Assembly (NCBI GenBank): GCA_964483245.1
Contig: CAZABP010000004.1
Span: forward strand, 1 to 64,000
Reading direction: 5' to 3'
Source: CAZABP01 sp964483245
Lineage (GTDB): Bacteria > Planctomycetota > UBA1135 > UBA2386
DNA: 64,000 bases
Shown here piece by piece: positions 41,379 through 50,982 of this stretch. The notes below the pieces were generated by a model. The model ran no database searches. It saw only the letters and a list, made by a program, of their open reading frames with translations, and was not told where the DNA came from. Every line of letters begins with the position of its first letter. Within the stretch, counting starts at the first letter, position 1. The position numbers and the translations under genes are program-made.

Positions 41379-43331
41379 TCAGTTCATCGCGCGGGCGACT
41401 TCGTCCGCGACCGCCTGCATCGCCGGCGCGACGCCTGCTTCGGCCCGCTGCATCGGCCCGCTGCGCAGCGCCTTGGTCACGATCTGGCGGATCGCGTCGC
41501 GACCGGAGCCGACGAACTCGATGCCCTCGTTCCGGTCGGCCATCATCGCGCTGACGCCGATGCCGCCCTTGAACACGCCGTCGAGGTCGATGCTGAACCC
41601 GGCCGCGATCCCGGCCTCGTAGCGGCCGCGCGCCTCGAACTTGAACGGAACCGCGAGCAGCAGATCCACGATCCGCTGGTCGTCGTCGCCGGTCAGGATC
41701 CCGATCAGGTCGTCGCCGGCAGAGCGCAGGTCGGCCATGTCGAGCTCGACCGCGACCTCGCCACCGATCCCGTACTGACCCGCCACGATCGCGCCGACCG
41801 CGCCGAGCAGCTTGCCGTCCAACGAGATCTTGACCGTCGTGCCGAGATCCGCCTGGCGCAGGCCGTCCTTGCCGACCTGCAGCTTCGTCGTGATCTCGAT
41901 GACGCGCTTGGCAGCCGCCGACGCGCCGAGGCCGCAGCCGGCTGAGCCTGCGATCGAACGCGTGAACTGCACCTTGTGCTGCACGAACATCGCGTCCGAC
42001 TCCTCGATCCGCTCGACGCGCAACCCGAACTGCCGCTCGAGGCCGGCGGCGACGCTGGCGCCGAAGTTCACGCCGGAGACCTGGCCGCCCTTCTTCGAGT
42101 CACCGAAGCCGGTGCCGACGTTGACCTCCGCCGCGACCGTCGAGTGCCGCTCGAAGCCGTGCATGTGCTCGACCAGGAAGATCCGCTCCTGCGCGACCCA
42201 CCCGATCAGGCTGGCGACCGCGCGGCGTGCGCGATCGATCGCTGCCCGCCGAGCCTCGCGCTGCCGGTCGAGCTGCTGGCGCACGCGTTGCACGTGTGCG
42301 TTGTCACGCCACGGCATCCGCGAGCGACCGAACATGCGCGCGCGGTCGGCGAGCCCGCGCACCGAGTCGACGGCGCGATCGATCTTGTCTAGCTGCGTGT
42401 CGAGCGCCAGGCACACCAGCTCCAGGCGCGGCCCGACCGCCTGCAGGATCGCCATGCTGCGCAGCGCGCGGGCGACCTCGTGCGTGCTCGCATAGCGCCA
42501 GACCAGCTCGATCCCGGCACCAGCGCTGGCACCGATCCCGGCGACGCCGGCGCCGACGCCGGCCGACGCCGCCGCGTCCGCCGCGATCACGACGTCGTAG
42601 ACCGGGTTGGCGAGGCTGTCCCTGCCGCGCTGGATCGCGGCCTTGAACGCGAACTTCCCGCCGGCGGTGACGGCGGCATACACCGGCACCTCAAGGTTGC
42701 CGCTCAGCTCCAGCGTCAGCGTGTCGCCGTACGAGTTCAGCGCCTGCGACAACGCTGTCTCGAGGTGGCCCAGGCGCAGCGCCGCGGCGACCTCTTCGAC
42801 GAAGATCGTCTCCGGCGGGGTCGTGATCGGCTGCTCCGGCGCCGGCGGCTCGGCGGGCGCGCTGTGCTGCAGCCGCAGCCCGGCACTCAGCGCCAGCGTG
42901 CTGCGCGCCGCGACCGGCGCCATGCCCTGCGCGAACAGCTCCCCGCCTTGTGCGTCGAGCGCCGTGCTGCCGAGCGCGCAGACGAACGTGCCATGCGCGT
43001 CGAACTGGCCCGCCAGCGTCGCGGTGACCGAGCCGACGAGCAGCGTGATGCCACCAGGCAACTGCGTCGCGGCCTCCGCGGTGCCGAGGCAGACGAACGC
43101 CGGCGCGCCCGGCTCGCCACCTTCGAGGCGCAGTGCCGGCTGCGCCGGATCGAGCTGCGTCAGCGACAGGCCGAGCGCCGGCGTGCCGCCGCTGGGCTGG
43201 CCGTAGGTCTGGCTCTGGATCGGCTGCTGCGCGAACGGCGCGCCGGCGAAGGCGGCCGCCGCGACCAGCAGCAGCGGGAGAGAGCGCCGGGTCCCGGCGC
43301 GACGGGTCGTGGAGTTCGGTTGGGTCTTCAT
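41379..43331 (-). CDS. Large exported protein of unknown function
   Basis: I do not recognise this 650-residue protein. The N-terminus has two Arg pairs ahead of a hydrophobic core (TRRSLPLLLVAAAAFAGAPFA), which could be a Tat or a Sec signal. Residues about 35-170 look beta-rich (LGLSLTQLDPAQPALRLEGG). A Gly/Ala-rich stretch near 250-265 is followed by a long, basic, coiled-coil-prone helix (about 330-375). The C-terminal 250 residues are again strand-rich with many Gly (TVAAEVNVGTGFGDSKKGG), as in barrel or autotransporter-like surface proteins. ATG 43331 is preferred over an extension to 43406. It diverges from the sigma factor gene. Confidence 0.8.
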   Translation of the reverse strand: MKTQPNSTTRRAGTRRSLPLLLVAAAAFAGAPFAQQPIQSQTYGQPSGGTPALGLSLTQLDPAQPALRLEGGEPGAPAFVCLGTAEAATQLPGGITLLVGSVTATLAGQFDAHGTFVCALGSTALDAQGGELFAQGMAPVAARSTLALSAGLRLQHSAPAEPPAPEQPITTPPETIFVEEVAAALRLGHLETALSQALNSYGDTLTLELSGNLEVPVYAAVTAGGKFAFKAAIQRGRDSLANPVYDVVIAADAAASAGVGAGVAGIGASAGAGIELVWRYASTHEVARALRSMAILQAVGPRLELVCLALDTQLDKIDRAVDSVRGLADRARMFGRSRMPWRDNAHVQRVRQQLDRQREARRAAIDRARRAVASLIGWVAQERIFLVEHMHGFERHSTVAAEVNVGTGFGDSKKGGQVSGVNFGASVAAGLERQFGLRVERIEESDAMFVQHKVQFTRSIAGSAGCGLGASAAAKRVIEITTKLQVGKDGLRQADLGTTVKISLDGKLLGAVGAIVAGQYGIGGEVAVELDMADLRSAGDDLIGILTGDDDQRIVDLLLAVPFKFEARGRYEAGIAAGFSIDLDGVFKGGIGVSAMMADRNEGIEFVGSGRDAIRQIVTKALRSGPMQRAEAGVAPAMQAVADEVARAMN

Positions 43332-43507
43332 CGGATCACCTGTGGGTTGGGGCGCGTTCCGGCGCCGTTCACCCGGTCCACGCAAGGAGCCATTGGGGGC
43401 CCTCACGGAATTCCGGATCGACGCGCGCGCCCCGGCCGAGGCCCCGTGGGTGCGATCCTTCGGGCGCCGCGAGGCCGGACCGTGCGCCGCAGTAATCTCC
43501 CCGGCCC

Positions 43508-44110
43508 ATGCCCGGACCGTCCGACGAGCCGGCCCTGACCCGCTACCTGCGGGATCCGCGCGGCGCCGGCGAGGGTCTCGCCGACGAGGCGATGCCGATC
43601 GTCTACCGCGAGCTGCGCGAGATCGCCGGCGCGCACCTGCGGCGCGCGCGCAGCGCCGGCGACCTGCAGCCGACCGTGCTGGTGCACGAGGTGTACGTCA
43701 AGCTGCTGGGCGACGGCGGCGCCGCGGTCCACGACCGCGAGCACTTCTATGCGCTGGCCGCGCGCGCGATGCGGCAGCTCTGCGTCGACCAGGCGCGCGC
43801 ACGCGCCGCCGGCAAGCGCGGCGGCGACCGTGTTGCCGTGACGCTGGACGAAGGCCTCGCGCAGGCCGCGGACCTGGACGTCGACCTGCTCGACCTCGAC
43901 GCCGCGCTCGGCGAGCTGGCACAGCTCGATCCACGCGAAGCGCGCGTCGTCGAGCTGCGCTTCTTCGGCGGGCTGTCGATGGACGAGACGGCGCGCGCGC
44001 TCGGGATCTCGCTGGCGACCGCCGAGCGGGAATGGCGCGCGGCGCGCGCCTGGCTCGGCCGCCGCCTGCTGCCGGGTGGGACCGATGGCGCGGCCCCGCC
44101 GGTCGGATGA
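43508..44110 (+). CDS. ECF-type RNA polymerase sigma factor
   Basis: A 200-residue alternative sigma factor of the kind abundant in Planctomycetota and Acidobacteria. Region 2 spans about 25-105 (YRELREIAGAHLRRAR, LVHEVYVKLLG, ARAMRQLCVDQARARAAGKRG). Region 4 spans about 135-190 (LDPREARVVELRFFGGLSMDETARAL, with the helix-turn-helix). There is no anti-sigma factor next to it. Instead the stop overlaps the start of a protein kinase gene (ATGA), so phosphorylation is the likely control. The ATG at 43508 is the first in frame. Confidence 0.93.
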   Translation: MPGPSDEPALTRYLRDPRGAGEGLADEAMPIVYRELREIAGAHLRRARSAGDLQPTVLVHEVYVKLLGDGGAAVHDREHFYALAARAMRQLCVDQARARAAGKRGGDRVAVTLDEGLAQAADLDVDLLDLDAALGELAQLDPREARVVELRFFGGLSMDETARALGISLATAEREWRAARAWLGRRLLPGGTDGAAPPVG

Positions 44111-46926
44111 GCGCCGAGCGGCACGCGCGCACCAAGCAGCTGTTCCAGCAGGCGCTCGAGCTGGCGGAACCGGAGCGCACTGCCTTCCTGCAGCGCGAGA
44201 CCGAGGGCGATGCGGCGCTGCTCGACGAGCTGCGCGGCATGCTCGCGGTCGATGCAGAGTCGGACGCGTTCCTCACGCCGCTTGCGCCCGAAGCCCTGCT
44301 CGGTGCCGCCGGCCCGGAACACCCGGAGCGGATCGGCCCGTTCACGATCGTGCGGTTGCTCGGCGAAGGGGGCATGGGCGTCGTCTACGAAGCCGAGCAG
44401 GAGCGTCCGCGCCGCCGCGTCGCGCTGAAGGTGCTGCACGCCGGGTTCACCACACGGCAGATGCTGCGGCGGTTCGAGCTCGAGGCGGAAGTGCTCGGCC
44501 GGCTGCAGCATCCCGGCATCGCGCGGATCTACGACGCCGGTGCCGACGACCGCGGCCGCGGGCTGCAGCCGTGGCTCGCGATGGAGCTGATCGACGGCGT
44601 GCCGCTGGCAGAGCACTGCGCGCGCCATGAGCTGCCGTTGCCGGAGCGGCTGGTGCTGCTGGCGAAGGTCTGCGACGCCGTCCAGCACGCGCACCAGCGC
44701 GGCATCGTGCACCGCGACCTGAAACCGGCCAACGTGCTGGTCGACGCGACCGGCGAGCCGAAGGTGCTCGACTTCGGGATCGCGCGCGCCACCGACGACG
44801 AACGGCTGCGCGCCACGCTGCAGACCGACCCCGGCATCATCGTCGGGACGCTGCAGTACATGAGCCCGGAGCAGGCGTCGGCCGACCCGGACGCGATCGA
44901 CGTGCGCACCGACGTCTACTCGCTCGGCTCGATGCTGTACGAGCTCCTGGCCGGACGGCCGCCGCTGCTGTTGTCGCGGCTGCCGGTGCACGAGGCGGTC
45001 CGGCGCGTCGTCGAGGAGGAGCCGTCGCCGCTGCGCACGCAACGCCCGCGCATCCCCTCTGATGTCGCCGTGATCGCGCACAAGGCCTTGGCCAAGGACA
45101 AGCAGCGGCGCTACGCGTCGGCGGCCGAGCTCGCCGCAGACCTGCGGCGCTACCTCCGCCGCGAGCCGATCCTGGCCCAGCCGCCGACGCGCTGGTACCG
45201 GCTGCAACGCTTCGTCGCGCGCAACAAGGCACTCGCGGCCGGCACCGCGGCGACGTTCGCGGCCCTCGTCACCGGTCTCGGCGTCGCGCTGTGGCAGCGC
45301 AACGAGGCGCGTGAAGCGCTCGCGCGCGCCGAAGGCATCAACCGCTTCCTGTTGTCGGACCTGTTGATGTCGCCGTCACCCGAACGCCTGGGACGCGAGG
45401 TGCGCGTCGCCGACGTGCTCGCGCCGGCCGTGCGCTCCGCCGAGCGGACGTTCGCCGGCCAGCCGCGTGTCGCCGCCGACGTGCTGGACGCGGTCGGCGC
45501 CAGCTACCGCGCGCTCGGGATGCTCAGCGAGGCAGAGCAGGTGACGCGCCGTGCGCTCGCGCTGCTCGACGACCGCGCCGAGGACCGGCTCGCGTTGCGC
45601 GTGCGCGGCAGTCTGTTCCCGATCCTGATGGAGCTGGACCGCGCCAAGGAAGCCGTCGAGCTGGGCGAGCGCGTCGTCGCCGCCAGCCGCGCGCGGCTCG
45701 GCGACGACGATCCGGACACGCTCGCGCGCCGCACCGACCTCGCGCTGGCGCGGTGGGTGGCCGGCCAGGCTGCCGAATCGATCGCCGAGCTGCGCGCCGT
45801 CACCGCCGACAAGCTCCGCGTGCTCGGCCCAGAGGATCCTTCGGCGCTGGCAACCCAGAGCGAGCTCGCCGTGCACCTCGCCGCGTCCGGCGCGATGACC
45901 GAGGCGCGCGAGCTGCTCAGCGCCACGCTGGCACAGCAGGAGCGCATCCTCGGCGCCGGACATCCCGGCGTGCTCGCCTCGCGCAACCGCCTCGGCTGGA
46001 TCCTGACCCTGGCCAGCGCCTGGCAGGAGGCCGAACAGATCTACGCCGCGCTGCTCCCCGCCCTCGAAGACGTCTACGGCGCCGACCACCCGTACACCCA
46101 GCTCGCCCAGCTCGACAGTGCGCAATGCCTGCTGCACCTCGACCGCATCGACGAAGCCACCACCCGCGTCCGCGCCGCCGCCGCCGCGCTCGACCGCCGG
46201 CTCGGTGAGCAGCACACCTGGTCTCTCGATGCGCGCCTGATGCTCGCCGAGTGCCTGTTCCGCAGCCGCGACTACTCCGGCGCGATCGAGCAGGCCGGCC
46301 ACGTCGTGACCCAGCGCCGCGCCGGCGATCCGCAATCCCTCGCACATGCCCTCCAAAAGCTCGGCCGTGCCTACCAGGAAGCCGAACAGTTCGACCGTGC
46401 GCGCGCCACGTTCGCCGAAGCCGCCGACATCTTCCGCGCCTGCTTCCCGACCAAGACCGATTTCCTCGCCCAGTCCCTCTACAACCTCGGCGTCGTGACC
46501 CGCGACAGCGGCGACCCCGCCGCGGCCATCGCTCCGCTCCACGAAGCCATGGTCATCGACACCGAGCTCTGGGGCGCCGATCACAAGCACGTCAACTCCG
46601 ATCGCTACAACCTCGCGCGCACCTACCTCGCGGCCAACGATCCTGCCGCAGCCGAAGCCCAACTCCGTGCCGCCCTCGCCTCCGCCAGCCGCAACGGCCA
46701 ACCGCCCGAAGCCCACCTCACGTACCGCGCAGCACTCGGCCGCGCCCTCCTCCAGCAATCCCGCCTCGCCGAAGCCGAAACCGAACTGCTCGCCGCCACG
46801 ACCGGCCTCACCGCCCTCGACCTCGCCGACCACAGCGCCGCCCGCCGCGCCCGTGCCGACCTGGTCCACTTGTACGAACAGCAGAACCGCCCCGACGAAG
46901 CCGCGAAGCACCGCGACCGGGAGTGA
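44107..46926 (+). CDS. Membrane Ser/Thr protein kinase with TPR-like C-terminal half
   Basis: A 939-residue Hanks-type kinase. The catalytic domain (about 78-350) has the glycine loop GEGGMG (from 86), the ALK lysine, HRDLKPANVL with Asp204, and DFGIA. One membrane helix follows at about 375-397 (GTAATFAALVTGLGVALW). From about 430 to the end, helical hairpins of 34-42 residues recur (VLDAVGASYRALGMLSEAEQ, SLYNLGVVTRDSGDPAAAI, YNLARTYLAANDPAAAEAQL), a TPR-type region outside or across the membrane. The start overlaps the sigma factor stop, so the kinase probably regulates that factor. A hexamer array begins four bases after its stop. Confidence 0.94.
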   Translation: MSAERHARTKQLFQQALELAEPERTAFLQRETEGDAALLDELRGMLAVDAESDAFLTPLAPEALLGAAGPEHPERIGPFTIVRLLGEGGMGVVYEAEQERPRRRVALKVLHAGFTTRQMLRRFELEAEVLGRLQHPGIARIYDAGADDRGRGLQPWLAMELIDGVPLAEHCARHELPLPERLVLLAKVCDAVQHAHQRGIVHRDLKPANVLVDATGEPKVLDFGIARATDDERLRATLQTDPGIIVGTLQYMSPEQASADPDAIDVRTDVYSLGSMLYELLAGRPPLLLSRLPVHEAVRRVVEEEPSPLRTQRPRIPSDVAVIAHKALAKDKQRRYASAAELAADLRRYLRREPILAQPPTRWYRLQRFVARNKALAAGTAATFAALVTGLGVALWQRNEAREALARAEGINRFLLSDLLMSPSPERLGREVRVADVLAPAVRSAERTFAGQPRVAADVLDAVGASYRALGMLSEAEQVTRRALALLDDRAEDRLALRVRGSLFPILMELDRAKEAVELGERVVAASRARLGDDDPDTLARRTDLALARWVAGQAAESIAELRAVTADKLRVLGPEDPSALATQSELAVHLAASGAMTEARELLSATLAQQERILGAGHPGVLASRNRLGWILTLASAWQEAEQIYAALLPALEDVYGADHPYTQLAQLDSAQCLLHLDRIDEATTRVRAAAAALDRRLGEQHTWSLDARLMLAECLFRSRDYSGAIEQAGHVVTQRRAGDPQSLAHALQKLGRAYQEAEQFDRARATFAEAADIFRACFPTKTDFLAQSLYNLGVVTRDSGDPAAAIAPLHEAMVIDTELWGADHKHVNSDRYNLARTYLAANDPAAAEAQLRAALASASRNGQPPEAHLTYRAALGRALLQQSRLAEAETELLAATTGLTALDLADHSAARRARADLVHLYEQQNRPDEAAKHRDRE

Positions 46927-46930
46927 GCAG

Positions 46931-47002
46931 GATCCCGATCCCGATCCCGAACCCGATCCCGATTCCGATCTGGAACCCGAACCCTAACCCCAACCCGAAC
47001 CC
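46931..47002. repeat. Hexamer array R2, twelve in-register GAACCC/GATCCC units
   Basis: Twelve consecutive 6-base units in perfect register, all variants of GAWCCC (among them GATTCC, GATCTG, TAACCC and CAACCC). The array fills almost the whole 84-base space between the stops of two convergent genes (46926 and 47011). The C-rich strand is the coding strand of the kinase gene. There is no open gene in it. Confidence 0.92.
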
Positions 47003-47010
47003 GCTGCCGC

Positions 47011-48270
47011 CTACTCGTGTCTCAACGCCTCCACCGGATCCATCCCCGCCGCGCGCCACGCCGGATACAGCCCCGCCACGATCCCGACGAACGCCGACAC
47101 GCCGAACGCCAGCATCGAGTGCTCCGGCCGCATCAGCGTCTTCATCGCGAAGAAGTGCGTCACCAAGAGCGGCGCCAGCATCCCGAGCGCAATCCCGAGC
47201 AGCCCGCCAGTCACGCTGATCACGACCGTCTCGACCAGGAACTGCGTCACGATGTTGCGCCGCCGCGCGCCGAGCGCCCGGCGGATCCCGATCTCGCGCG
47301 TCCGCTCGGTCACGGTCGCCAGCATCACGTTCATGATCCCGATCCCGCCGACCAGCAGTGAGATCCCGGCGATGAACCCGAGCAGGATGTTGAAGATCCG
47401 CGTCGTCTCCTGCGCCCGCTGCAGCAGCTCGAGCGGCACGGTCAGCTCGTAGTCCCCCTTGGGGTGCAGCTCGGCCAGCATGCTGCGCAGCACGCGCGCC
47501 GTGTCGAGTACGAGCTCGGGGGCCGCGACCTTGGCGATCAGGTCGTGCAGCTCGACCCCTTCGCTCTCGAACGACCCGCCCCCGCGCTTGATGTTGATCT
47601 CGCCGAACCACGCGCGCGAAGTCTCGAACGGGATGTACAGGCACTCATCCAGCGACGGCCCGATCCCGCTGGTCGCGCGGCCGAGATACTCCAGCACGCC
47701 GACGACCTCGAACCGGTCGCCGCCGGCCAGCACCGTGTGCCCGATCGGGTTGTCGAGCGGGAACAGCCTGCGTGCCGCCTGCGATCCGAGCACGGTCACG
47801 TTCAGCCGCTTCAGGCCGTCGGCAGGCGTCAGCCAGCGCCCCTCGGCGACCTTCATCCGCATGACCGGCAGGAACTCCGGCACCGTGCCGAGCATGACGC
47901 CCGGCAGCGAGCGTTCGCCGACGCGGAACTCCTTGGCCGACTCGCGGATCGGCACGACCAGATCGACCGAGCCGAGCGTCTGCAGCACGCGGTCGGCGTC
48001 GTCGTAGTCCAGGCCGTAGAACATCGCCGACATCGGGCTGCGGCTGGCGCTCTGCGCCTCCGGCGGCTTGCGGCTCGAGATCATGATGTTCGTCGAGCCG
48101 AGCGCTTTGATCTGCTCCTGCGCCTCGTAGCTGGCCCCTTCGCCGATCGCCAGCATCGCGATCACGGCGAACACGCCGAACATGATCCCGAGCGTCGTCA
48201 GCGCCGTGCGCAGCTTGTGCAGCGCAAGGCTCTTGACGCCGAGCGTCAGCGTGCGGAACGCGCCGATCAT
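47011..48270 (-). CDS. ABC transporter permease, MacB type
   Basis: A 419-residue permease with the MacB topology: one N-terminal membrane helix (about 25-45, preceded by LALHKLRTALTTLGIMFGVFAV), a large periplasmic domain (about 50-285), and three C-terminal helices. The signature TERTREIGIRRALGARRRNI follows the second helix. In MacB the periplasmic domain couples ATP use to the adaptor and outer-membrane channel without moving substrate through the inner membrane. Here the ATPase is a separate gene overlapping by four bases. It is the last gene of the efflux operon. Confidence 0.95.
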   Translation of the reverse strand: MIGAFRTLTLGVKSLALHKLRTALTTLGIMFGVFAVIAMLAIGEGASYEAQEQIKALGSTNIMISSRKPPEAQSASRSPMSAMFYGLDYDDADRVLQTLGSVDLVVPIRESAKEFRVGERSLPGVMLGTVPEFLPVMRMKVAEGRWLTPADGLKRLNVTVLGSQAARRLFPLDNPIGHTVLAGGDRFEVVGVLEYLGRATSGIGPSLDECLYIPFETSRAWFGEINIKRGGGSFESEGVELHDLIAKVAAPELVLDTARVLRSMLAELHPKGDYELTVPLELLQRAQETTRIFNILLGFIAGISLLVGGIGIMNVMLATVTERTREIGIRRALGARRRNIVTQFLVETVVISVTGGLLGIALGMLAPLLVTHFFAMKTLMRPEHSMLAFGVSAFVGIVAGLYPAWRAAGMDPVEALRHE

Positions 48271-48998
48271 GCGCGGTTCCGCTCGACGCGTTCGACCTGA
48301 CCGTCCTTGAGCCAGATCGTGCGCTCGGCGCGCGCGGCGACCTTGGGGTTGTGCGTGACGATCACGATCGTCATCCCTTCCTGCTGCAACTGCTCCAGCA
48401 GCGCCAGGATCTCCTCCTCGGTCTTGCTGTCCAGGTTGCCGGTCGCTTCGTCGGCCAGCAGGAACAGCGGATCGTTCATCAGCGAGCGCGCGATCGCGAC
48501 GCGCTGCTGCTGCCCGCCGGACAACTCGCTCGGACGGTGGTGGAGCCGGTCGCCGAGCCCGACCCGGTCGGCCAGCTCGGCTGCCTTCGCGCGCGATTCG
48601 GCGCCGACGCGCCCCTGATAGAACAGCGGCACCTCGAGGTTCTCCTGCACCGTCAACTGCGGGATCAGGTTGAACGACTGGAAGATGAACCCGATGTTCT
48701 GCCCGCGCACGCGCGACAGCGCCGCGTCGTTGAGCCGGGAGACGTCCTTGCCGCCCAGCAGGTACTGCCCCGACGTCGGCCGGTCGAGGCAGCCGAGGAT
48801 GTTGAGCAGCGTGCTCTTGCCGGAACCGCTGCGGCCCATGATCGCGACGTACTCACCGCGCAGGATCCGGGCCGAGATCCCGTCCAGCGCGCGCACGGTC
48901 GTGCTGCCCATCTTGTAGTGGCGGTGCAGCTCGACCAGCTCGGCGATGACGTCGCGTTGTCCCGATGGCGACGTCGACTCGAGTGCGGGTGCAGTCAT
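48267..48998 (-). CDS. ABC transporter ATP-binding protein, MacB/LolD type
   Basis: A 243-residue ATPase with Walker A GRSGSGKST (about 55-63), Q-loop FIFQSFNLIP, signature LSGGQQQR, Walker B LLADEAT and the His switch VTHN. It is of the MacB/LolD/FtsE class and drives the permease next to it. The ATG at 48998 is followed by a 19-residue Ser/Thr-rich lead-in. It lies 23 bases after the adaptor gene. Confidence 0.96.
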   Translation of the reverse strand: MTAPALESTSPSGQRDVIAELVELHRHYKMGSTTVRALDGISARILRGEYVAIMGRSGSGKSTLLNILGCLDRPTSGQYLLGGKDVSRLNDAALSRVRGQNIGFIFQSFNLIPQLTVQENLEVPLFYQGRVGAESRAKAAELADRVGLGDRLHHRPSELSGGQQQRVAIARSLMNDPLFLLADEATGNLDSKTEEEILALLEQLQQEGMTIVIVTHNPKVAARAERTIWLKDGQVERVERNRA

Positions 48999-49021
48999 CC
49001 TGGTTCCCGGCCCCGCAGCTC

Positions 49022-50980
49022 TCAGCGCCCGCGTTCCTCGCCGTCACCGCCGCCCGGGCGCGGCGCGCCGTTGCCACGCCCTTCGCGCCCCTGGCGGTCG
49101 CCGCGGTTCCCCATGCGCGCGCGCATCGCCTGCATCATCTCGTCGCGCTTGGCCTTCAGGTCGGGGTCCTCTTCGATCGCGGCGCGCACCTCCTCGTCGC
49201 GCATCAGCGCCATGCCGCCGCCTTCGAGCTTGGCGGCGAGGTCCGGCCGCTTCTGCTTGATCAACTCGACGAACGCCGTCATCTCCGGGCTGCTGCCACG
49301 GCCCCGCCGTTCGGTGCCCGGCGTCTGGCCTGGCGCCTCGCCGTTGGCACCGGTCGGGGCGCCCGCGGGGGACGGCGGGGTCGCTGCGAGATCCGTGTCG
49401 GCCGGAACGACCGGCGGCTTCGGTGCCGCGTGCTCGAGGCCGGGGAAATCCGGCGCCGCGACTCCGGCCGGCGGAACCAGATAGACGAGGTCGCCTGCCT
49501 CGAGGCCGCTCTGGATCTGGACTTCGACCAGGTTGCTGGCACCGACCTGCACCGGCACCGCCTTGATGCCCTGTGGCGTGTCACGCCAGCAGTACTGGAT
49601 GTCCCCTTTGCGATGGATCGCCGCGATCGGGACCTTCAACACGTCTTCGAGCGTGCCGATCAGCACCGTCACCTGCGCCGACATCCCGGGGCGCAGCACC
49701 GTGTTCTCGCCGTCGATGACGACTTCGGTCTTGTAGACCTTCAGGTCCGGATTGCTCCAACGCGAGCCGGAGTCCGGCAGCGGCGAGACGCGCCGGATCG
49801 TGCCGGTGAACGTCTGGTCCGGTAGCGCGTCGACCCGGACCAGAGCCTTCTGGCCGGCGCGCACCTTGTCGACGAACGACTCGTGGACCTTCAGGTCGGC
49901 GCGCATCTGCGTGATGTCCGGCAGGATGATGATCGACTGCCGCTCGCGGACCGTGGCACCCTCCTCGATCGGTGCGTCGCGCATGCCGCCGCCGCCGCCG
50001 CCCTGCGTCGCATAGACGACGAGGCCGGGTGTCGGCGCCTTGATGACGGCGTTCTCGATCTGCCGCACCAGGTTGTCGAACCGCTCCTTGGCGAGGCGCA
50101 GCTCCGCCTCGGCGCTCTGCACGTTCGCGTTGGCCTGCGCCAGCTTCGCCTCGGCGCGCGCGCGGACGCGTTCGAGCTCGAGTGCCGCGAAGTCGACCTT
50201 CTGCTCCAGCTCCTTCTCCGTCTTGACGTGCGTGAACGCGATCAGCAGGTCCTTGCGGTTGCGCGCCAGCGTGACCGCGGTCTTGCGCCGCTCGTGGTCC
50301 AGCTCGTCGCGCTCCAGCTCGTTCTTGGTGATGTAGCCCTTGGCGTGCAGCTTCCTGCTCCACTCGAGCCGGTCGGCGGCGACCCGCAGCTCGGCGTCCG
50401 CCAGCTTGATGTCCGAGTCGGCTGCCTCGAGCTCCTGCTGGCGTTCGCCCATCTGGCGCGAGGTCGCGTCGTCACCCTGGCCCTCCGGCGCGTCGGCATT
50501 GGCGTCGGCGGCACCGTTCAGCGTCTCACGGCCGCGGAACTTCTCGAGATCCATCCGGGCGAAGTCGACCGCATTTCGCGCCGCCTCTTCGTCGGCGTGG
50601 TTCTGCTTGATCAGGATCTCCAGCTCCTTTTGCGCCTGCACCAGCCCGGCCTCGGCCCGCGCCTTGGAGATCTCCTGCGTCGCGCGGCGCTCGAGCAGGC
50701 TGCTGACGTCGATCTCGGCGAGCTTCTCACCCTGCTTGACCTGCGTCCCCTCGGGGATCAGGTAGATCAGCGTCGCCTGCCCCTCGACCTCCGACTTGAC
50801 CGTCGTCTCGCGCAGGGCCGCGATGTTGGCCGCCTCCTTGAAGGTCACCTCCAGGCGCCCCCGCGTGACGGTCGTGCGGTCAGCGCGCACGGTGGACTGC
50901 GCCTGCTGCCGGTCGCAGCCGGCGAGGGCCAACGCGGCACCGGCGACGAGCAGTACGCAGAGCGGATGGGATCGGGCCAT
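49022..50980 (-). CDS. Periplasmic adaptor (membrane fusion) lipoprotein, MacA type
   Basis: A 652-residue adaptor linking the inner-membrane ABC proteins to the TolC-like channel. It has lipobox LALAGC with Cys22, a lipoyl half-motif near 60-100 (YLIPEGTQVKQGEKLAEIDV), a long alpha-hairpin (about 100-300; ERDELDHERRKTAVTLARNR), the second lipoyl half (VVYATQG), a beta-barrel (VDALPDQTFTGTIRRVSPLP) and a membrane-proximal domain. From about 505 onward is an unusual tail: a Pro/Ala linker, a charged helical segment and a Gly/Arg-rich end. ATG 50980 has AGGAA at good distance. A GTG at 50986 overlapping the TolC stop is possible. Confidence 0.92.
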   Translation of the reverse strand: MARSHPLCVLLVAGAALALAGCDRQQAQSTVRADRTTVTRGRLEVTFKEAANIAALRETTVKSEVEGQATLIYLIPEGTQVKQGEKLAEIDVSSLLERRATQEISKARAEAGLVQAQKELEILIKQNHADEEAARNAVDFARMDLEKFRGRETLNGAADANADAPEGQGDDATSRQMGERQQELEAADSDIKLADAELRVAADRLEWSRKLHAKGYITKNELERDELDHERRKTAVTLARNRKDLLIAFTHVKTEKELEQKVDFAALELERVRARAEAKLAQANANVQSAEAELRLAKERFDNLVRQIENAVIKAPTPGLVVYATQGGGGGGMRDAPIEEGATVRERQSIIILPDITQMRADLKVHESFVDKVRAGQKALVRVDALPDQTFTGTIRRVSPLPDSGSRWSNPDLKVYKTEVVIDGENTVLRPGMSAQVTVLIGTLEDVLKVPIAAIHRKGDIQYCWRDTPQGIKAVPVQVGASNLVEVQIQSGLEAGDLVYLVPPAGVAAPDFPGLEHAAPKPPVVPADTDLAATPPSPAGAPTGANGEAPGQTPGTERRGRGSSPEMTAFVELIKQKRPDLAAKLEGGGMALMRDEEVRAAIEEDPDLKAKRDEMMQAMRARMGNRGDRQGREGRGNGAPRPGGGDGEERGR

Positions 50981-50982
50981 GG

